DNA of 64,000 nucleotides from assembly GCF_023736155.1 (NCBI RefSeq), contig NZ_JAMLJJ010000007.1, positions 46,054 to 110,053 of the forward strand. Reading direction: 5' to 3'. Shown here piece after piece: positions 1-8,948 of this stretch (position 1 is the stretch's first letter; every line of letters starts with the position of its first letter). The notes beneath the pieces were generated by a model, which saw only the letters and a program-made list of their open reading frames with translations, did not search any database and had not been told where the DNA came from. The DNA is from Larsenimonas salina. GTDB lineage: Bacteria; Pseudomonadota; Gammaproteobacteria; Pseudomonadales; Halomonadaceae. A program made the translations under genes and the position numbers.

Positions 1-292
1 CGGTCGAGCGTGGGTTGTGCGAGGTCGATTTCTGCTCGATGGAAATGGCCGGTGACAGACCTTCGATATGGTCGACGTCGGGTTTTTCCATCATGGACAG
101 GAACTGGCGGGCATAGGTCGAGAGCGATTCAACGTAACGGCGTTGGCCTTCGGCGTAGAGCGTGTCGAAGGCCAGCGACGATTTGCCGGAACCGGACAGG
201 CCGGTAATGACGATCAGTTTGTCTCGAGGCAGGTCTACGTCGATGTTTTTCAAGTTATGCGTGCGCGCGCCGCGCACAAAGATCTGATCCAT
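1..292 (-). CDS. uvrA: UvrABC excinuclease subunit A, 5' part only
   Basis: Damage-recognition ATPase of nucleotide excision repair, acting in the cytoplasm with UvrB and UvrC. Only the first 97 residues lie in the window; the gene runs off the left edge. The start [17 protein letters not shown] is typical of UvrA, and the first Walker A motif GLSGSGKS is at residues 31-38, followed by the conserved stretch [17 protein letters not shown]. It is divergent from ssb with 186 bp between the two starts, the usual gammaproteobacterial arrangement. A LexA box lies in that gap, so SOS control is expected. Identity is certain; the rest of the protein cannot be judged. Confidence 0.96.
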   Translation of the reverse strand, partial: MDQIFVRGARTHNLKNIDVDLPRDKLIVITGLSGSGKSSLAFDTLYAEGQRRYVESLSTYARQFLSMMEKPDVDHIEGLSPAISIEQKSTSHNPRST

Positions 293-322
293 ATAACCCT
301 ACTCGGCCAGTATAAAAGTGCC

Positions 323-352
323 AGTATAGGAGGCGGGCTCGTCGAGTCGCAA
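323..352 (-). promoter_or_regulatory. Putative sigma-70 promoter of uvrA
   Basis: On the minus strand TTGCGA (352-347) is followed after 18 bp by TATACT (328-323), about 30 bp upstream of the uvrA start. A second TATACT copy lies slightly nearer the gene. Predicted by eye from consensus only. Confidence 0.45.
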
Positions 353-396
353 AGCATTCACACAATTGATTCGCAAGCGTCGGTCAGAGGCCGTTG

Positions 397-412
397 CTGT
401 GTTACACTACAG
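397..412. promoter_or_regulatory. LexA (SOS) box between uvrA and ssb
   Basis: The 16 bp element CTGT-N8-ACAG matches the gammaproteobacterial LexA operator exactly at both conserved half-sites. It lies in the divergent uvrA-ssb gap, the same place as the shared operator known from E. coli. It probably represses uvrA and possibly ssb until DNA damage. Confidence 0.88.
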
Positions 413-478
413 GGTTTTAGACACTATCCAGCAATGAGTTCGGCACGTGTGATGCGTCGCTAACGAAGGGAGATCTTC

Positions 479-1045
479 ATGGCTCGTGGTATTAACAAGG
501 TAATTCTGATCGGAAATCTCGGGCAAGACCCTGAAGTTCGTTTTACGCCCTCAGGCACAGCGGTTGCCAACTTGAATCTGGCAACGTCTGACAGCTGGAC
601 GGACCGTCAAACCGGTCAGCGTCAGGATCGCACCGAATGGCACCGGGTTGTGCTGTTCAACAAGCTGGCGGAAGTGGCTCAGCAATACGTCAAGAAAGGC
701 TCCAAGGTTTATATCGAAGGCCGGCTACAGACGCGCAAATGGCAGGATCAAAACGGTCAGGATCGCTACAGCACCGAGATCGTTGCCAATGACATGCAGA
801 TGCTCGATGGCCGTGGCGGTGGTGATCAGCCTCAGCAGGGCAGCTACAATCAGGGCCAGCAGAGCAATTACAACCAAGGCCAGCAGCAAAACTATGGCCA
901 GGGCTCGCAAGGTGGGCAGCAGGGCGGCAACTACGGTCAGTCCGGCAACTCAACCCGCCAGGCTCCGCCTCAGCAGCAGAATCAGAACGCCAATGCGCCC
1001 CAGCCGGGTGGTTTTGACGATTTCGATGATGAAATCCCGTTCTGA
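479..1045 (+). CDS. ssb: Single-stranded DNA-binding protein SSB
   Basis: Binds and protects single-stranded DNA during replication, recombination and repair, and recruits partners through its C-terminal tip. The 188-residue protein has the N-terminal OB fold ([19 protein letters not shown], about residues 1-112). A disordered Gln/Gly/Asn-rich linker with NQGQQ-type repeats follows, then the canonical acidic tip DDEIPF. The start has a good ribosome-binding site (GAAGGGAGA, just upstream). It is divergent from uvrA behind a LexA box and is followed by an intrinsic terminator, so it is probably transcribed alone. Confidence 0.97.
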   Translation: MARGINKVILIGNLGQDPEVRFTPSGTAVANLNLATSDSWTDRQTGQRQDRTEWHRVVLFNKLAEVAQQYVKKGSKVYIEGRLQTRKWQDQNGQDRYSTEIVANDMQMLDGRGGGDQPQQGSYNQGQQSNYNQGQQQNYGQGSQGGQQGGNYGQSGNSTRQAPPQQQNQNANAPQPGGFDDFDDEIPF

Positions 1046-1085
1046 TAGACGCGTCCTTTAGCGCGTCATGAATCCCCGGTTAAAG

Positions 1086-1111
1086 AGCCCGCTGACACGC
1101 GGGCTTTTTTT
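1086..1111 (+). terminator. Intrinsic terminator of ssb
   Basis: AGCCCGC (1086-1092) and GCGGGCT (1099-1105) form a 7 bp stem with a 6 nt loop, followed by seven T. It lies 40 bp after the ssb stop. Confidence 0.85.
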
Positions 1112-1259
1112 AGAGTCATTCTCTTGTATCAAGTGACGGTCATCGCATCAAAGGGCGCGCGCCGGGCGTTCTAGGGACAACCCACGACTGCCAATGTATA
1201 GTGAGGTGTCTTTTCTGCAGACGTGTTCGATCTTCGATGGTTCTGAAAAAAGGGTGAGT

Positions 1260-2135
1260 GTGAAAGTTCTAGTTCTTGGGGCGGCACATTGCTTGAGTCG
1301 CGCGCTTGTACGAGACGGTGCGCGCCGAGCCGATATGTCCATTGAAACCTACGACCCTGCAACGCCTGATGATCTGGGGTGGTCTCAGCCGGGCATCGAT
1401 GCAATTGTCGTACCGCCGCTAGCGCATCCCGCAAGCGCAGAGCCCGCACGAGTGTTCGATCATGCTGCAATGGTCGAGCATGTGTTCGCTCATTGCGCGC
1501 GTCATGATCTGCCATTGGTGTGGTGTGTCAGCGATCAGATGTTTGAAGCCGGCGGTGACGAGCCGATCAAGGAGTGCCTGATTCCCGAGCCGATCGATTC
1601 AGGGCTCCGTCGGCTTGTGAAAACCGGATCGATGATTCGTGCGCGCAAGGCCAAGCACATCATCTTGCGTGTCGGCCCGCTCTTTGGCATCGAGGGCGAA
1701 GACGCATGGTTGCCGAACATCATCGACACATTGCTGGCTCAGAAAACGATCAGCGCTCCTCAGGATGTCGTGGTCGGTCCGACGTCGGTTGAGGCACTCT
1801 CCATGGCGCTGACCGGTATCCTGCTTCAAATCAATTATGGAGCAACGCATTGGGGGGCGTACCATCTGGCCGGTATCGAGCCGGTTACGCCGTTCGCATT
1901 TTCATCGATGGTGCGCACGCAGCTGGATACGCTTCTGAGCGGTCAGGGGCTGGAGCGACCGCTGGGTGACGTTCGCGCACTCAGTCACCATCACGATCAG
2001 CCGATGCGTCGGGTGTTGAACTGTCAGCGTTTGCTCGAAACCTATGGGGTGCACCAGCGCCCTTGGCGCGTCGAGCTTGAACGGTTATTAAAGCACTGGT
2101 GTGAGCAGGCACAGGCGGGTGAGGTCAACGTATGA
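1260..2135 (+). CDS. RmlD-like sugar-nucleotide-binding/epimerase-family protein
   Basis: A 291-residue protein of the extended SDR / RmlD substrate-binding type. The GTG start at 1260 is chosen because AGGG lies 6 nt upstream and the protein then opens with VKVLVLGA, the first Rossmann strand; an in-frame ATG at 1194 lacks this support. The C-terminal half has the family-like segments VVGPTSVEAL and GAYHLAG. The nucleotide-binding loop reads GAAHCLS instead of GxxGxxG and no YxxxK is visible, so it may not be an active reductase. It overlaps plsC by 4 bp and is probably cotranscribed with it. Substrate unknown. Confidence 0.6.
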   Translation: MKVLVLGAAHCLSRALVRDGARRADMSIETYDPATPDDLGWSQPGIDAIVVPPLAHPASAEPARVFDHAAMVEHVFAHCARHDLPLVWCVSDQMFEAGGDEPIKECLIPEPIDSGLRRLVKTGSMIRARKAKHIILRVGPLFGIEGEDAWLPNIIDTLLAQKTISAPQDVVVGPTSVEALSMALTGILLQINYGATHWGAYHLAGIEPVTPFAFSSMVRTQLDTLLSGQGLERPLGDVRALSHHHDQPMRRVLNCQRLLETYGVHQRPWRVELERLLKHWCEQAQAGEVNV

Positions 2136-2860
2136 GCGCGCTTCGAAGTGTTCTGTTTTATATCGGCTACTTTGCCGGCATCGTTTTCTTTGGCGTGTTG
2201 TTTGGTCCGATCGCTGCGTTTTTACCGCTGCGTCGTCGGTTCGCGCTGCTTAATAGCTACAACCGCTTTGCGGTGTTGTGGTTAAAGTGGACATGCGGCG
2301 TGCGTTATAAGGTTGAATACCAGGCTCCTCTGCCCAAGGGGACCTTTGTCATGCTGTCCAATCATCAAAGTGAGTGGGAAACCTTATATCTGCAGCTGAT
2401 TACATCGCCGGTGTGTACGGTGCTCAAGAAAGAGTTGCTCAGTCTGCCCATTTTTGGTTGGGCACTTAGACTGCTCAACCCGATCCCTCTAGATCGATCG
2501 AATCCTTCAGCGGCGTTGCGTGCGGTTATTTCGGAAGGAGGAGAGCGCTTGAAAAGCGGATTGTCGATTCTGATCTTTCCCGAAGGAACGCGGGTTGAAC
2601 CTGGAAGGCGTCGGCGATTCAATAAAAGTGGTGCTTTAATTGCCTCAAATGCGGGGGTGCCGGTCGTGCCTATCGCTCATAATGCTGGTGACTGCTGGCC
2701 CGGGAAGACCTTCATCAAGCGTCCGGGCACCATTACCGTTGTTATCGGTGCGCCGATTCACGCTAATGGCCGCAGTGCCAAAGAGGTTATCCAAGAGGTC
2801 GAACGCTGGTCGGATGAGCAGCTGATGCGTATATCGCGTGACTATGCGCCGCCCAAGTAG
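2132..2860 (+). CDS. plsC: 1-acyl-sn-glycerol-3-phosphate acyltransferase
   Basis: Transfers the second acyl chain to lysophosphatidate, giving phosphatidic acid for membrane phospholipids; acts at the inner membrane. The 242-residue protein has an N-terminal hydrophobic segment (about residues 7-30). The catalytic motif NHQSEWE has His78 and a glutamate where most family members have aspartate (HX4E, not HX4D). The second motif FPEGTR is near residue 150. The HX4E form is known in a proteobacterial subgroup. The start overlaps the preceding gene by 4 bp. A bidirectional terminator follows. PlsC paralogues of other lipid classes cannot be excluded. Confidence 0.88.
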   Translation: MSALRSVLFYIGYFAGIVFFGVLFGPIAAFLPLRRRFALLNSYNRFAVLWLKWTCGVRYKVEYQAPLPKGTFVMLSNHQSEWETLYLQLITSPVCTVLKKELLSLPIFGWALRLLNPIPLDRSNPSAALRAVISEGGERLKSGLSILIFPEGTRVEPGRRRRFNKSGALIASNAGVPVVPIAHNAGDCWPGKTFIKRPGTITVVIGAPIHANGRSAKEVIQEVERWSDEQLMRISRDYAPPK

Positions 2861-2882
2861 TCGTTGGCGCAGTGTTTGACGT

Positions 2883-2915
2883 AAAAAAAAGCCGGTGATG
2901 GACACCGGCTTTTTT
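2883..2915. terminator. Bidirectional terminator between plsC and fabB
   Basis: A run of A, then GCCGGTG, a 5 nt loop and CACCGGC, then a run of T. It can stop plsC (+) and fabAB (-), which converge here. Confidence 0.88.
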
Positions 2916-2936
2916 AGTGGGGCTCATGCGACAGGT

Positions 2937-4160
2937 TCAGTCGGCTTGATACCGCTCGAAGATCAGGCAGGCATTGGTGCCGCCGAAACCGAAGCTGTTC
3001 GACAGTACTCGGTTTAGGCGAACGTTGTCCCGTCGAGTGGTCACGATATCGAAACCGTCCGCATCCGGATCCTTTTCATCGACGTTGGCCGAGGCGCAGA
3101 TGAAATCGTTTTTCATCATGAGCAGCGAGTAGATGGCTTCCTGAGCGCCCGTAGCGCCGAGTGAGTGGCCAGCCAGAGACTTGGTCGATGAGATTGCCGG
3201 AACGTTATCGCCGAACAGGCTGCGAAGCGCCTTCAACTCCGCCATGTCGCCAACCGGAGTTGAGGTGCCGTGCGTGTTGATGTAGTCGATCTTTGGATCA
3301 CTCAAGGTGGAGATCGCCTGCTTCATGCAGCGCACTGCCCCTTCACCGGAGGGAGCAACCATGTCGTGCCCGTCGGAGTTTGCACCGTAACCGGTCAGCT
3401 CCGCATAGATCTTGGCACCGCGCGCCTTGGCGTGTTCGAGCTCTTCGAGCACGAGCATGGCGCCACCGCCTGCAATGACAAATCCATCACGCGAGGTGTC
3501 GTAAGGGCGAGAGGCCTTGTCCGGCGTATCGTTATAGCCGGTGGACAGAGCGCCCATCGCGTCGAAGAGACAGGACAGGGTCCAGTGCTCTTCTTCGCCG
3601 CCGCCGGCAAACACGATGTCCTGCTTGCCAAGCTGGATCTGTTCCATGGCGCTGCCGATGCAGTGTGCCGAGGTGGAGCAGGCCGAGGAGATCGAGTAAT
3701 TGAGTCCCTTGATCTCGAACGGCGTCGCCAGACACGCAGATACGGTACTGCCCATCGTGCGAGTAACACGATAGGGGCCAACGCGGCGAAGCCCTTTCTC
3801 GCGCAGGATGTCAGCGGCTTCGACCTGATTGGCCGAGGACGCGCCGCCAGAGCCCGCGATCAGACCCGTTCGTTCGTTGGAGACCTGATCGTGAGAAAGT
3901 TCGGCGTCTTCGATGGCTTGTTGCATCGCAACGTACGCGTACGCGGCTGCATCGCCCATGAAGCGGCGACGCTTGCGATCAACAAGCGCGTCGAGATCGA
4001 TATCGACAGCGCCGGCAACATGGCTTCGCATTCCGCGTTCAGCGTATTCTTCGCGATAGCGTATACCCGAGCGGCCATTTTTCAGGGCATCAAGGACTTG
4101 GTGCTGGTCGTTGCCCAAGCAGGAAACGATGCCCAGGCCGGTGACTACCACTCGTCGCAT
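2937..4160 (-). CDS. fabB: Beta-ketoacyl-ACP synthase I
   Basis: Condenses acyl-ACP with malonyl-ACP and is essential for elongating the cis-unsaturated intermediate made by FabA. The start [12 protein letters not shown] is used; a longer frame upstream runs through the fabA border and is not needed. The 407-residue thiolase-fold protein has the complete catalytic triad: Cys161 in ACSTSAH, His296 in [11 protein letters not shown] and His331 in [15 protein letters not shown]. It lies 13 bp behind fabA, so the two form the classical fabAB operon for unsaturated fatty acid synthesis. FabF is excluded by the FabA linkage and the FabB-like N-terminus. Confidence 0.96.
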   Translation of the reverse strand: MRRVVVTGLGIVSCLGNDQHQVLDALKNGRSGIRYREEYAERGMRSHVAGAVDIDLDALVDRKRRRFMGDAAAYAYVAMQQAIEDAELSHDQVSNERTGLIAGSGGASSANQVEAADILREKGLRRVGPYRVTRTMGSTVSACLATPFEIKGLNYSISSACSTSAHCIGSAMEQIQLGKQDIVFAGGGEEEHWTLSCLFDAMGALSTGYNDTPDKASRPYDTSRDGFVIAGGGAMLVLEELEHAKARGAKIYAELTGYGANSDGHDMVAPSGEGAVRCMKQAISTLSDPKIDYINTHGTSTPVGDMAELKALRSLFGDNVPAISSTKSLAGHSLGATGAQEAIYSLLMMKNDFICASANVDEKDPDADGFDIVTTRRDNVRLNRVLSNSFGFGGTNACLIFERYQAD

Positions 4161-4173
4161 GGGAGCCTCCCGA

Positions 4174-4689
4174 TTAAAAGTTCGACGTAGATGTGAACAG
4201 GCCGACGCGGAGGTCGTTGGCCTGATAGATCGGCCGATCGTCGACACTGACCGTGCCGTCCGCAATGCCAAGAATCAAACGGCGAGTAATCACTCGTTTG
4301 ATGTTGATGTGATACGTCACTTTCTTGGCATCGGGAAGAATCTGGCCCGAAAACTTGACCTCGCCACAACCGAGGGCTCGGCCACGACCTGGGTGTCCCA
4401 GCCAGCCTAGATGAAAGCCGACAAGTTGCCACATGGCATCAAGTCCCAGGCAACCGGGCATGACCGGGTCGCCGGGAAAATGGCATTCGAAGAACCAGAG
4501 GTCGGGACGAATATCCAGCTCGGCAATGAGCTCGCCCTTGCCGTACTGGCCACCTTCTTCATGGATATGCGAGATGCGATCGAGCATCAGCATATTGGGG
4601 GCCGGGAGCTGGGCATTACCTGGGCCGAAAAGCTCGCCTTGGCTACATTGAAGCAGCTCATCACGCGTAAAAGAGTGTTGCTTGGTCAC
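4174..4689 (-). CDS. fabA: 3-hydroxydecanoyl-ACP dehydratase/isomerase
   Basis: Dehydrates 3-hydroxydecanoyl-ACP and isomerises trans-2- to cis-3-decenoyl-ACP, the branch point of anaerobic unsaturated fatty acid synthesis. The 171-residue hot-dog-fold protein has His70 in [11 protein letters not shown] and Asp84 in GLDAMWQL, at the same numbers as the E. coli catalytic pair. First gene of fabA-fabB. No FabR, FadR or DesT operator was recognised upstream. Confidence 0.97.
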   Translation of the reverse strand: MTKQHSFTRDELLQCSQGELFGPGNAQLPAPNMLMLDRISHIHEEGGQYGKGELIAELDIRPDLWFFECHFPGDPVMPGCLGLDAMWQLVGFHLGWLGHPGRGRALGCGEVKFSGQILPDAKKVTYHINIKRVITRRLILGIADGTVSVDDRPIYQANDLRVGLFTSTSNF

Positions 4690-4757
4690 TGACTCGTTCC
4701 GAGAATAGTAAGGATTATGCTCTCTCTCTGGAGCGCGTCCTAATCTGCATTAACGAA

Positions 4758-4781
4758 GACAGGCAGCCTCGGCTGCCTGTC
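4758..4781. terminator. Strong hairpin between phr and fabA
   Basis: GACAGGCAGC, a CTCG loop, and GCTGCCTGTC form a perfect 10 bp stem. It lies about 70 bp beyond the phr stop, upstream of fabA. Neither side has a clear T tract, so it may be a weak terminator or another RNA structure. Confidence 0.5.
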
Positions 4782-4851
4782 GGCTATACACAACCGAATG
4801 CATTATTGCACACAATCATGCCGTGTTTCGATGTTAATACGTCGTAGGGCA

Positions 4852-6258
4852 TCAAAGCGCCTTGAAGGCGTCCAGCGCTCTTTCCCGTGCGGCCTTGTGA
4901 TCGACCATGGGCTCAGGGTAGCCGCACTCCTTGCGCTGTTCCTTACGCGGGGCGTGTCGGTGCTTCTTGGCCAGCGGTTCAAGGCAGGGGAGGTACTGCA
5001 CGATGAAATGGCCCTCCGGGTCGAATCGTTCAGACTGAGTAGTCGGATTGAAGATACGAAAATACGGGCTTGCATCGGTGCCGGTTGAGGCTGACCACTG
5101 CCACCCCCCGTTATTGGCGCCGAGTTCACCGTCGACCAGGTGTTCAAGAAAGAAGCGTTCTCCCCAGCGCCAATCGATCAGAAGATGTTTGGTTAGGAAC
5201 ATGGCGGTCACCATGCGCAAGCGATTATGCATCCAGCCGGTCTTGACCAGCTGCTTCATGGCCGCATCGACCAGCGGATACCCGGTTTCTCCGGCGCACC
5301 AGGCGTCGAAGTCCTTGGTGCTCTGGCGCCATTTGAGCTTTTTGGTTTGTTCCTGGAATGGCTGATGCATGCTGACTCTGGGAAAGCCGACCAGTACGTG
5401 TTGATAGAACTCGCGCCAGACCAGTTCGCTTATCCAGCTGACAATCGAGGCGTCGCCATCGCCGAGCCGATTATCATTGCGGCCCATGGCAGCGGCAATG
5501 CACTGCCTTGGCGAGATCATGCCAAGAGCCAGGTAAGCCGACAGAGTGCTGGTGGATGACGCGTAGGGAAAATCGCGTTTGTCATCGTAATGGCGGACGC
5601 GGTGTCTCAAGAAATACTCGAGGCGATTTTCTGCTTCTTCAGTGCCGGCAGGCCACTGACTTTCATCAATGGCTGACTCGAGCTTTGGCATTTCAAGGGT
5701 GTCGCTTTCCACGCCTTTGATCGGCGCCTGCCGGCTGGGCGTGTCATAAAGCGAGAGCTCATCATCGCCAACGGCCTTAAGCCACGCCTTGTAAAAGGGC
5801 GTGAAGACCTTGTAGTACGCATCATCGTTCGTGGTCAGCGACCCCGGCGCCATTACTAGATTGGCGTCATCGCGGTGGACGTTGAGGTCGTTGTCCTGAA
5901 AGAGCGTGCTAACAGCTTCATCGCGTGTGCGTTCGTTGACGCCGTATTGATTGCTGAAGTGAAGGTCGGTGCACTCAAGCGATTGGGCCAACTCGAGCAG
6001 CGCCTTTGGACAATCATCGTAAGTGTCGGCGTAAATCAGTTTCAGTGGGATTCGAAGTGATTTCAGATCAGCACCCAAGGCCTCAATGCCTCGGTACCAG
6101 AATGAAAGCTTGTTATCGCCGTGTCCGTGCTCGCGCCATTGTGACGGTGTTAGCGTACATACTGCGATGCAGGGGCCGCGAGCAGCCGCCCGCGAAAGAG
6201 CGGCATGGTCGTGGATTCGAAGATCCGTTCGAAACCAGACCAGTTGGTTTCCCGACAT
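4852..6258 (-). CDS. phr: Deoxyribodipyrimidine photo-lyase (CPD photolyase)
   Basis: Uses blue/near-UV light and reduced FAD to split cyclobutane pyrimidine dimers in DNA. The 468-residue protein has the N-terminal antenna-binding domain (LVWFRTDLRIHDHAAL) and the C-terminal FAD domain, including the signatures WSASTGTDASPYFRIFNP and HNRLRM, typical of class I enzymes. The ATG at 6258 is chosen because GGAGG lies 6 nt upstream; a TTG two codons earlier is less likely. It lies 41 bp behind a MerR-type regulator of the light-responsive LitR/PplR kind, so light induction is expected. A cryptochrome-like role is less likely given the class I layout. Confidence 0.94.
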   Translation of the reverse strand: MSGNQLVWFRTDLRIHDHAALSRAAARGPCIAVCTLTPSQWREHGHGDNKLSFWYRGIEALGADLKSLRIPLKLIYADTYDDCPKALLELAQSLECTDLHFSNQYGVNERTRDEAVSTLFQDNDLNVHRDDANLVMAPGSLTTNDDAYYKVFTPFYKAWLKAVGDDELSLYDTPSRQAPIKGVESDTLEMPKLESAIDESQWPAGTEEAENRLEYFLRHRVRHYDDKRDFPYASSTSTLSAYLALGMISPRQCIAAAMGRNDNRLGDGDASIVSWISELVWREFYQHVLVGFPRVSMHQPFQEQTKKLKWRQSTKDFDAWCAGETGYPLVDAAMKQLVKTGWMHNRLRMVTAMFLTKHLLIDWRWGERFFLEHLVDGELGANNGGWQWSASTGTDASPYFRIFNPTTQSERFDPEGHFIVQYLPCLEPLAKKHRHAPRKEQRKECGYPEPMVDHKAARERALDAFKAL

Positions 6259-6299
6259 GGACAACCTCCGTGTTCATCGTGTCAGGGGGAATACTCGGG

Positions 6300-7262
6300 T
6301 CAGTCGATCAAATGGCGAATCAACCGAACGCTGCGTGTGAGATCGATTTCAAGGGGTTGTACACCATGTGCCTTGAGATTTTTGGAATCGGTGGAGGCCA
6401 TCGAGCCATATACGCAGACAGGGACGTGCGTATTTTTCATGATTCGTTCGATGCCAGCGTCCGCGTCCGCGACGTCTTTGGAGGCCGTGCCGTCATGAGC
6501 GGCGCCAGCAAATACGGCAATATCGGTACGGCAGCGCTGCAACAGCGACAGGAAGGCGTCTGCATCAACGTGATGATCGATCAACGTAATGTGAAAGCCG
6601 CCGGCTGACAGTGCGCTGGCAAGCATGAGAAGACTCAGGTTGTCGCCACGCTCGGGGTAGGGCGCTAAAAGTAGGCGCGGCGTACTGATCTCAAGGTTGG
6701 TGTAATAAAGACGAAGTGACAGCCGCGTTCGCAGAAAGCTTTCAAGAAACAAGCGTGACGCTGAGTGTTCAGAGTCGGCGTTCTCGAGTTGATCGACCAC
6801 GGGACGCAAAACGTTATTGAGCACGGTAGTGATCGGATAGCGACCCAATAGCGTGGTGTAGTACTGATCCAGCCCCTGCTCGTCGAATCGCTCGATCAGT
6901 GCGCGCATGTCATTGGCAATCTCGGACCATTCACCGCTTTGCTCAAGTGAGGCTGGGCCCTCTGCATGCTTGGCCTCGGGCGAGGCTTCTGAAGCGGCTG
7001 TGTCTTCAGGAAGCTCTTTATCGAGAAGATCACTGACTTGGCTTACAGGCACACCGCGGTTCAACCACTGAACGATGCGCTCGACGCGCTCGATATCAGT
7101 TCGACCGTACAAGCGATGGCCCTTGGGTGTGCGACGTGGCTGAATCAGACCATATCGCCGTTCCCAGGCGCGAAGCGTGACCGAGTTGACGCCGGTCAAT
7201 CGGGAAACTTCGCGGATCGGATAAAGTGGGCCGCCTGTTTCCGTGACGCTTTGATCGCTCAT
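6300..7262 (-). CDS. MerR-family regulator, LitR/CarH-like (class II, PplR type)
   Basis: Transcription regulator with an N-terminal MerR winged helix (about residues 12-80: YPIREVSRLTGVNSVTLRAW, then WERRYGLIQPRRTPKGHRLY). An acidic linker, a four-helix-bundle-like region (about 125-205) and a C-terminal Rossmann-like half follow. This layout is that of LitR/CarH light regulators. An EH pair is visible in the helical region (DSEHSASRLF), but the cobalamin signature ExHxxG is not: the equivalent place reads PERGDNLS. It therefore resembles the class II LitR (PplR) of Pseudomonas, which depend on LOV photoreceptors rather than B12. It precedes phr in one transcription unit, and a matching operator lies upstream. 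Confidence 0.82.
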   Translation of the reverse strand: MSDQSVTETGGPLYPIREVSRLTGVNSVTLRAWERRYGLIQPRRTPKGHRLYGRTDIERVERIVQWLNRGVPVSQVSDLLDKELPEDTAASEASPEAKHAEGPASLEQSGEWSEIANDMRALIERFDEQGLDQYYTTLLGRYPITTVLNNVLRPVVDQLENADSEHSASRLFLESFLRTRLSLRLYYTNLEISTPRLLLAPYPERGDNLSLLMLASALSAGGFHITLIDHHVDADAFLSLLQRCRTDIAVFAGAAHDGTASKDVADADAGIERIMKNTHVPVCVYGSMASTDSKNLKAHGVQPLEIDLTRSVRLIRHLID

Positions 7263-7435
7263 GTCGGTGATGCCTCCTTTTCGTGATGCGGCACGGGCCA
7301 GAATGACTGCCGGTGCAGCATTGGAAACGTAGCGAGAGTTCTAAAAGACACTTGGGTCCGGGCTCTCGACACCATTCCAGCGTCGGACATTCAGCGCCGC
7401 ATCGCGAAATAAATGCTGTATCTTGAGTAAAATTT

Positions 7436-7459
7436 TGTACACGTGATCGCTATTGTACA
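7436..7459. promoter_or_regulatory. LitR/PplR-type operator TGTACA-N12-TGTACA
   Basis: TGTACA (7436-7441) and TGTACA (7454-7459) are separated by exactly 12 bp, a perfect fit to the published PplR1 consensus T(G/A)TACA-N12-TGTA(C/T)A from Pseudomonas putida. It sits about 175 bp upstream of the MerR gene and next to the stop of the CbiX-like gene. The minus-strand TTGTAC within it could serve as a -35. Likely the light-controlled promoter of the merR-phr unit. Confidence 0.75.
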
Positions 7460-7462
7460 AGA

Positions 7463-7843
7463 TTAATCCACGTTTTGCCCACTGATACCTTCTTCAATGA
7501 TGCGAATGAGTGCATCAGTGAACGCGGGGTGCTGCCCAACCGGCGGCATGAGCTGAATCGATAAACCTGGATGGCGTTCACTCATGGCCTCAATTTGAGC
7601 AGGAACGTCCTTGCGGAGATGGCGACCTACAGCAAAGAACAGGGGAAGAATATCGATACGTTCAAAGCCTTCCTTGTCGAGGTTGGCAATAGTGTCTTCC
7701 AAAAGCGGGTCACAAAGCTCCATGTAAGCCATTTCGACGCGAGCCTCGGCGCGCTGCTTTAAATGCGCTTCCAGTTCCTGGAACGGCTGCTGCCATTGGG
7801 TATCGGGGGAGCCATGGGCCATGAGGACATATGCGGTTTTCAT
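7463..7843 (-). CDS. CbiX/sirohydrochlorin chelatase-like protein
   Basis: A short single-domain member (126 residues) of the CbiX/SirB family, which inserts cobalt or iron into sirohydrochlorin or related tetrapyrroles. Family marks are the N-terminal VLMAHGSPD with the metal-binding His10, and FFAVGRHLRKDVP with the second His. The length is that of the small one-domain CbiX type. It lies 23 bp behind a flavoprotein gene and just upstream of the PplR-type operator. Metal and substrate cannot be told from sequence; no other B12 or siroheme genes are nearby, and a different role in the light cluster is possible. Confidence 0.75.
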   Translation of the reverse strand: MKTAYVLMAHGSPDTQWQQPFQELEAHLKQRAEARVEMAYMELCDPLLEDTIANLDKEGFERIDILPLFFAVGRHLRKDVPAQIEAMSERHPGLSIQLMPPVGQHPAFTDALIRIIEEGISGQNVD

Positions 7844-7866
7844 GAAAAAAGGTCTCGATTAAAGGC

Positions 7867-8865
7867 TTAGTTGGAAAGAAGGCGGGCCAATACGTTGCGC
7901 GCGCAGGTGCGTCCGGAGAGCCAGGCGGCTTCAACGTTATTACCGAGACACCAATCACCACACACACTTAAATGCCTCGACGACGGTGGATGATGTTCGG
8001 GTGATCGACGTTCGACCAAAGGTTCGGCATAGCGCCAACGATGCGCTTTCAGACGTATGGCGCCTGGCAGGGGGTCAGGGTAGCGATTCAGGAAGGTGTG
8101 CCAAAGCGTGGCCGCAATGACATCGGGCGTTTTTTCAAGATGGGTCCGACTCCATTCCGGGCGGGCAATCAGGCGAATGGCCGGTGAGTTTTCGCGCCCC
8201 GGTTTGGCCGACTGGTATTCGGCAAAGCCGATCGGGCCGCTTTCGATGTAGAGCGCGTCCCAATCAAGCTCCGGAAATTCATTCAATACCGCATGGACGT
8301 TCCAGCAGGGGTGAAAGGCCGTTCTACTGCACAGGGCTTTTAAGTCCTGCTCGCTCTCGGGCAGAAGCGCGAATGCCTGTTTGGGAGGAAGCGCCAGAAT
8401 GACATGATCGAATGGGCCGGCACGCTGGCCATTTTCAAGCTCTAGATAAACCTGATCGTTTGCGTACTCGATGGCGCTCACGTGTGCCTGAGTCGTAACG
8501 TTCAATCCCTGAGACATGTAGCGCGTAATCGCACTCATGCGGGGATTGCCTGCAAAGCGCAGATGCTGCATGTCGTAGTTGTGGATCTGGCGATTTTTAA
8601 GACGCTTGGGCGACAGGGGCCAGTGAGAAATGATGCCCGCCGACAGCCAGCGCTCCACAGTGCGCTTGAACTCTGTGCTTCGCGCCGAGAAGCAGGGCAC
8701 ACCGAGGTCAATGGTGCATTCGCGCTCGCGGCGCGACGACATGCGGCCACCGGGGCCGCGTGCCTTTTCGAACACGCTGACCGACAAGTCCGCACGGCTT
8801 ATCGTTTGAGCAGCGCTCAAGCCTGAAATGCCTGCCCCAATGACTGCAATCTTTGGCGACGCCAT
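7867..8865 (-). CDS. FAD-dependent oxidoreductase, renalase-like
   Basis: A 332-residue amine-oxidase-superfamily flavoprotein. The N-terminal dinucleotide-binding motif is IAVIGAGISGLSAAQ followed by FEKARGPGGRMSSRR, the GG-arginine motif of renalase-like enzymes. A C-terminal FAD motif reads CGDWCLGNNVEAAWLSG. Renalases oxidise isomeric dihydronicotinamides; the substrate here is not known. It is divergent from the TIGR01777 gene and 23 bp ahead of the CbiX-like gene. Similar flavoprotein genes are found near phr and LitR genes in pseudomonads, so a link to photo-oxidative stress is inferred. Confidence 0.8.
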   Translation of the reverse strand: MASPKIAVIGAGISGLSAAQTISRADLSVSVFEKARGPGGRMSSRRERECTIDLGVPCFSARSTEFKRTVERWLSAGIISHWPLSPKRLKNRQIHNYDMQHLRFAGNPRMSAITRYMSQGLNVTTQAHVSAIEYANDQVYLELENGQRAGPFDHVILALPPKQAFALLPESEQDLKALCSRTAFHPCWNVHAVLNEFPELDWDALYIESGPIGFAEYQSAKPGRENSPAIRLIARPEWSRTHLEKTPDVIAATLWHTFLNRYPDPLPGAIRLKAHRWRYAEPLVERRSPEHHPPSSRHLSVCGDWCLGNNVEAAWLSGRTCARNVLARLLSN

Positions 8866-8948
8866 AGCCTTCCCTGAATCGATGTGAGGTCATAATGTAT
8901 CAGTCTGGTACAGGTTTCTTCTAGCGTGTATAGGCTAGCAGGCACTAT

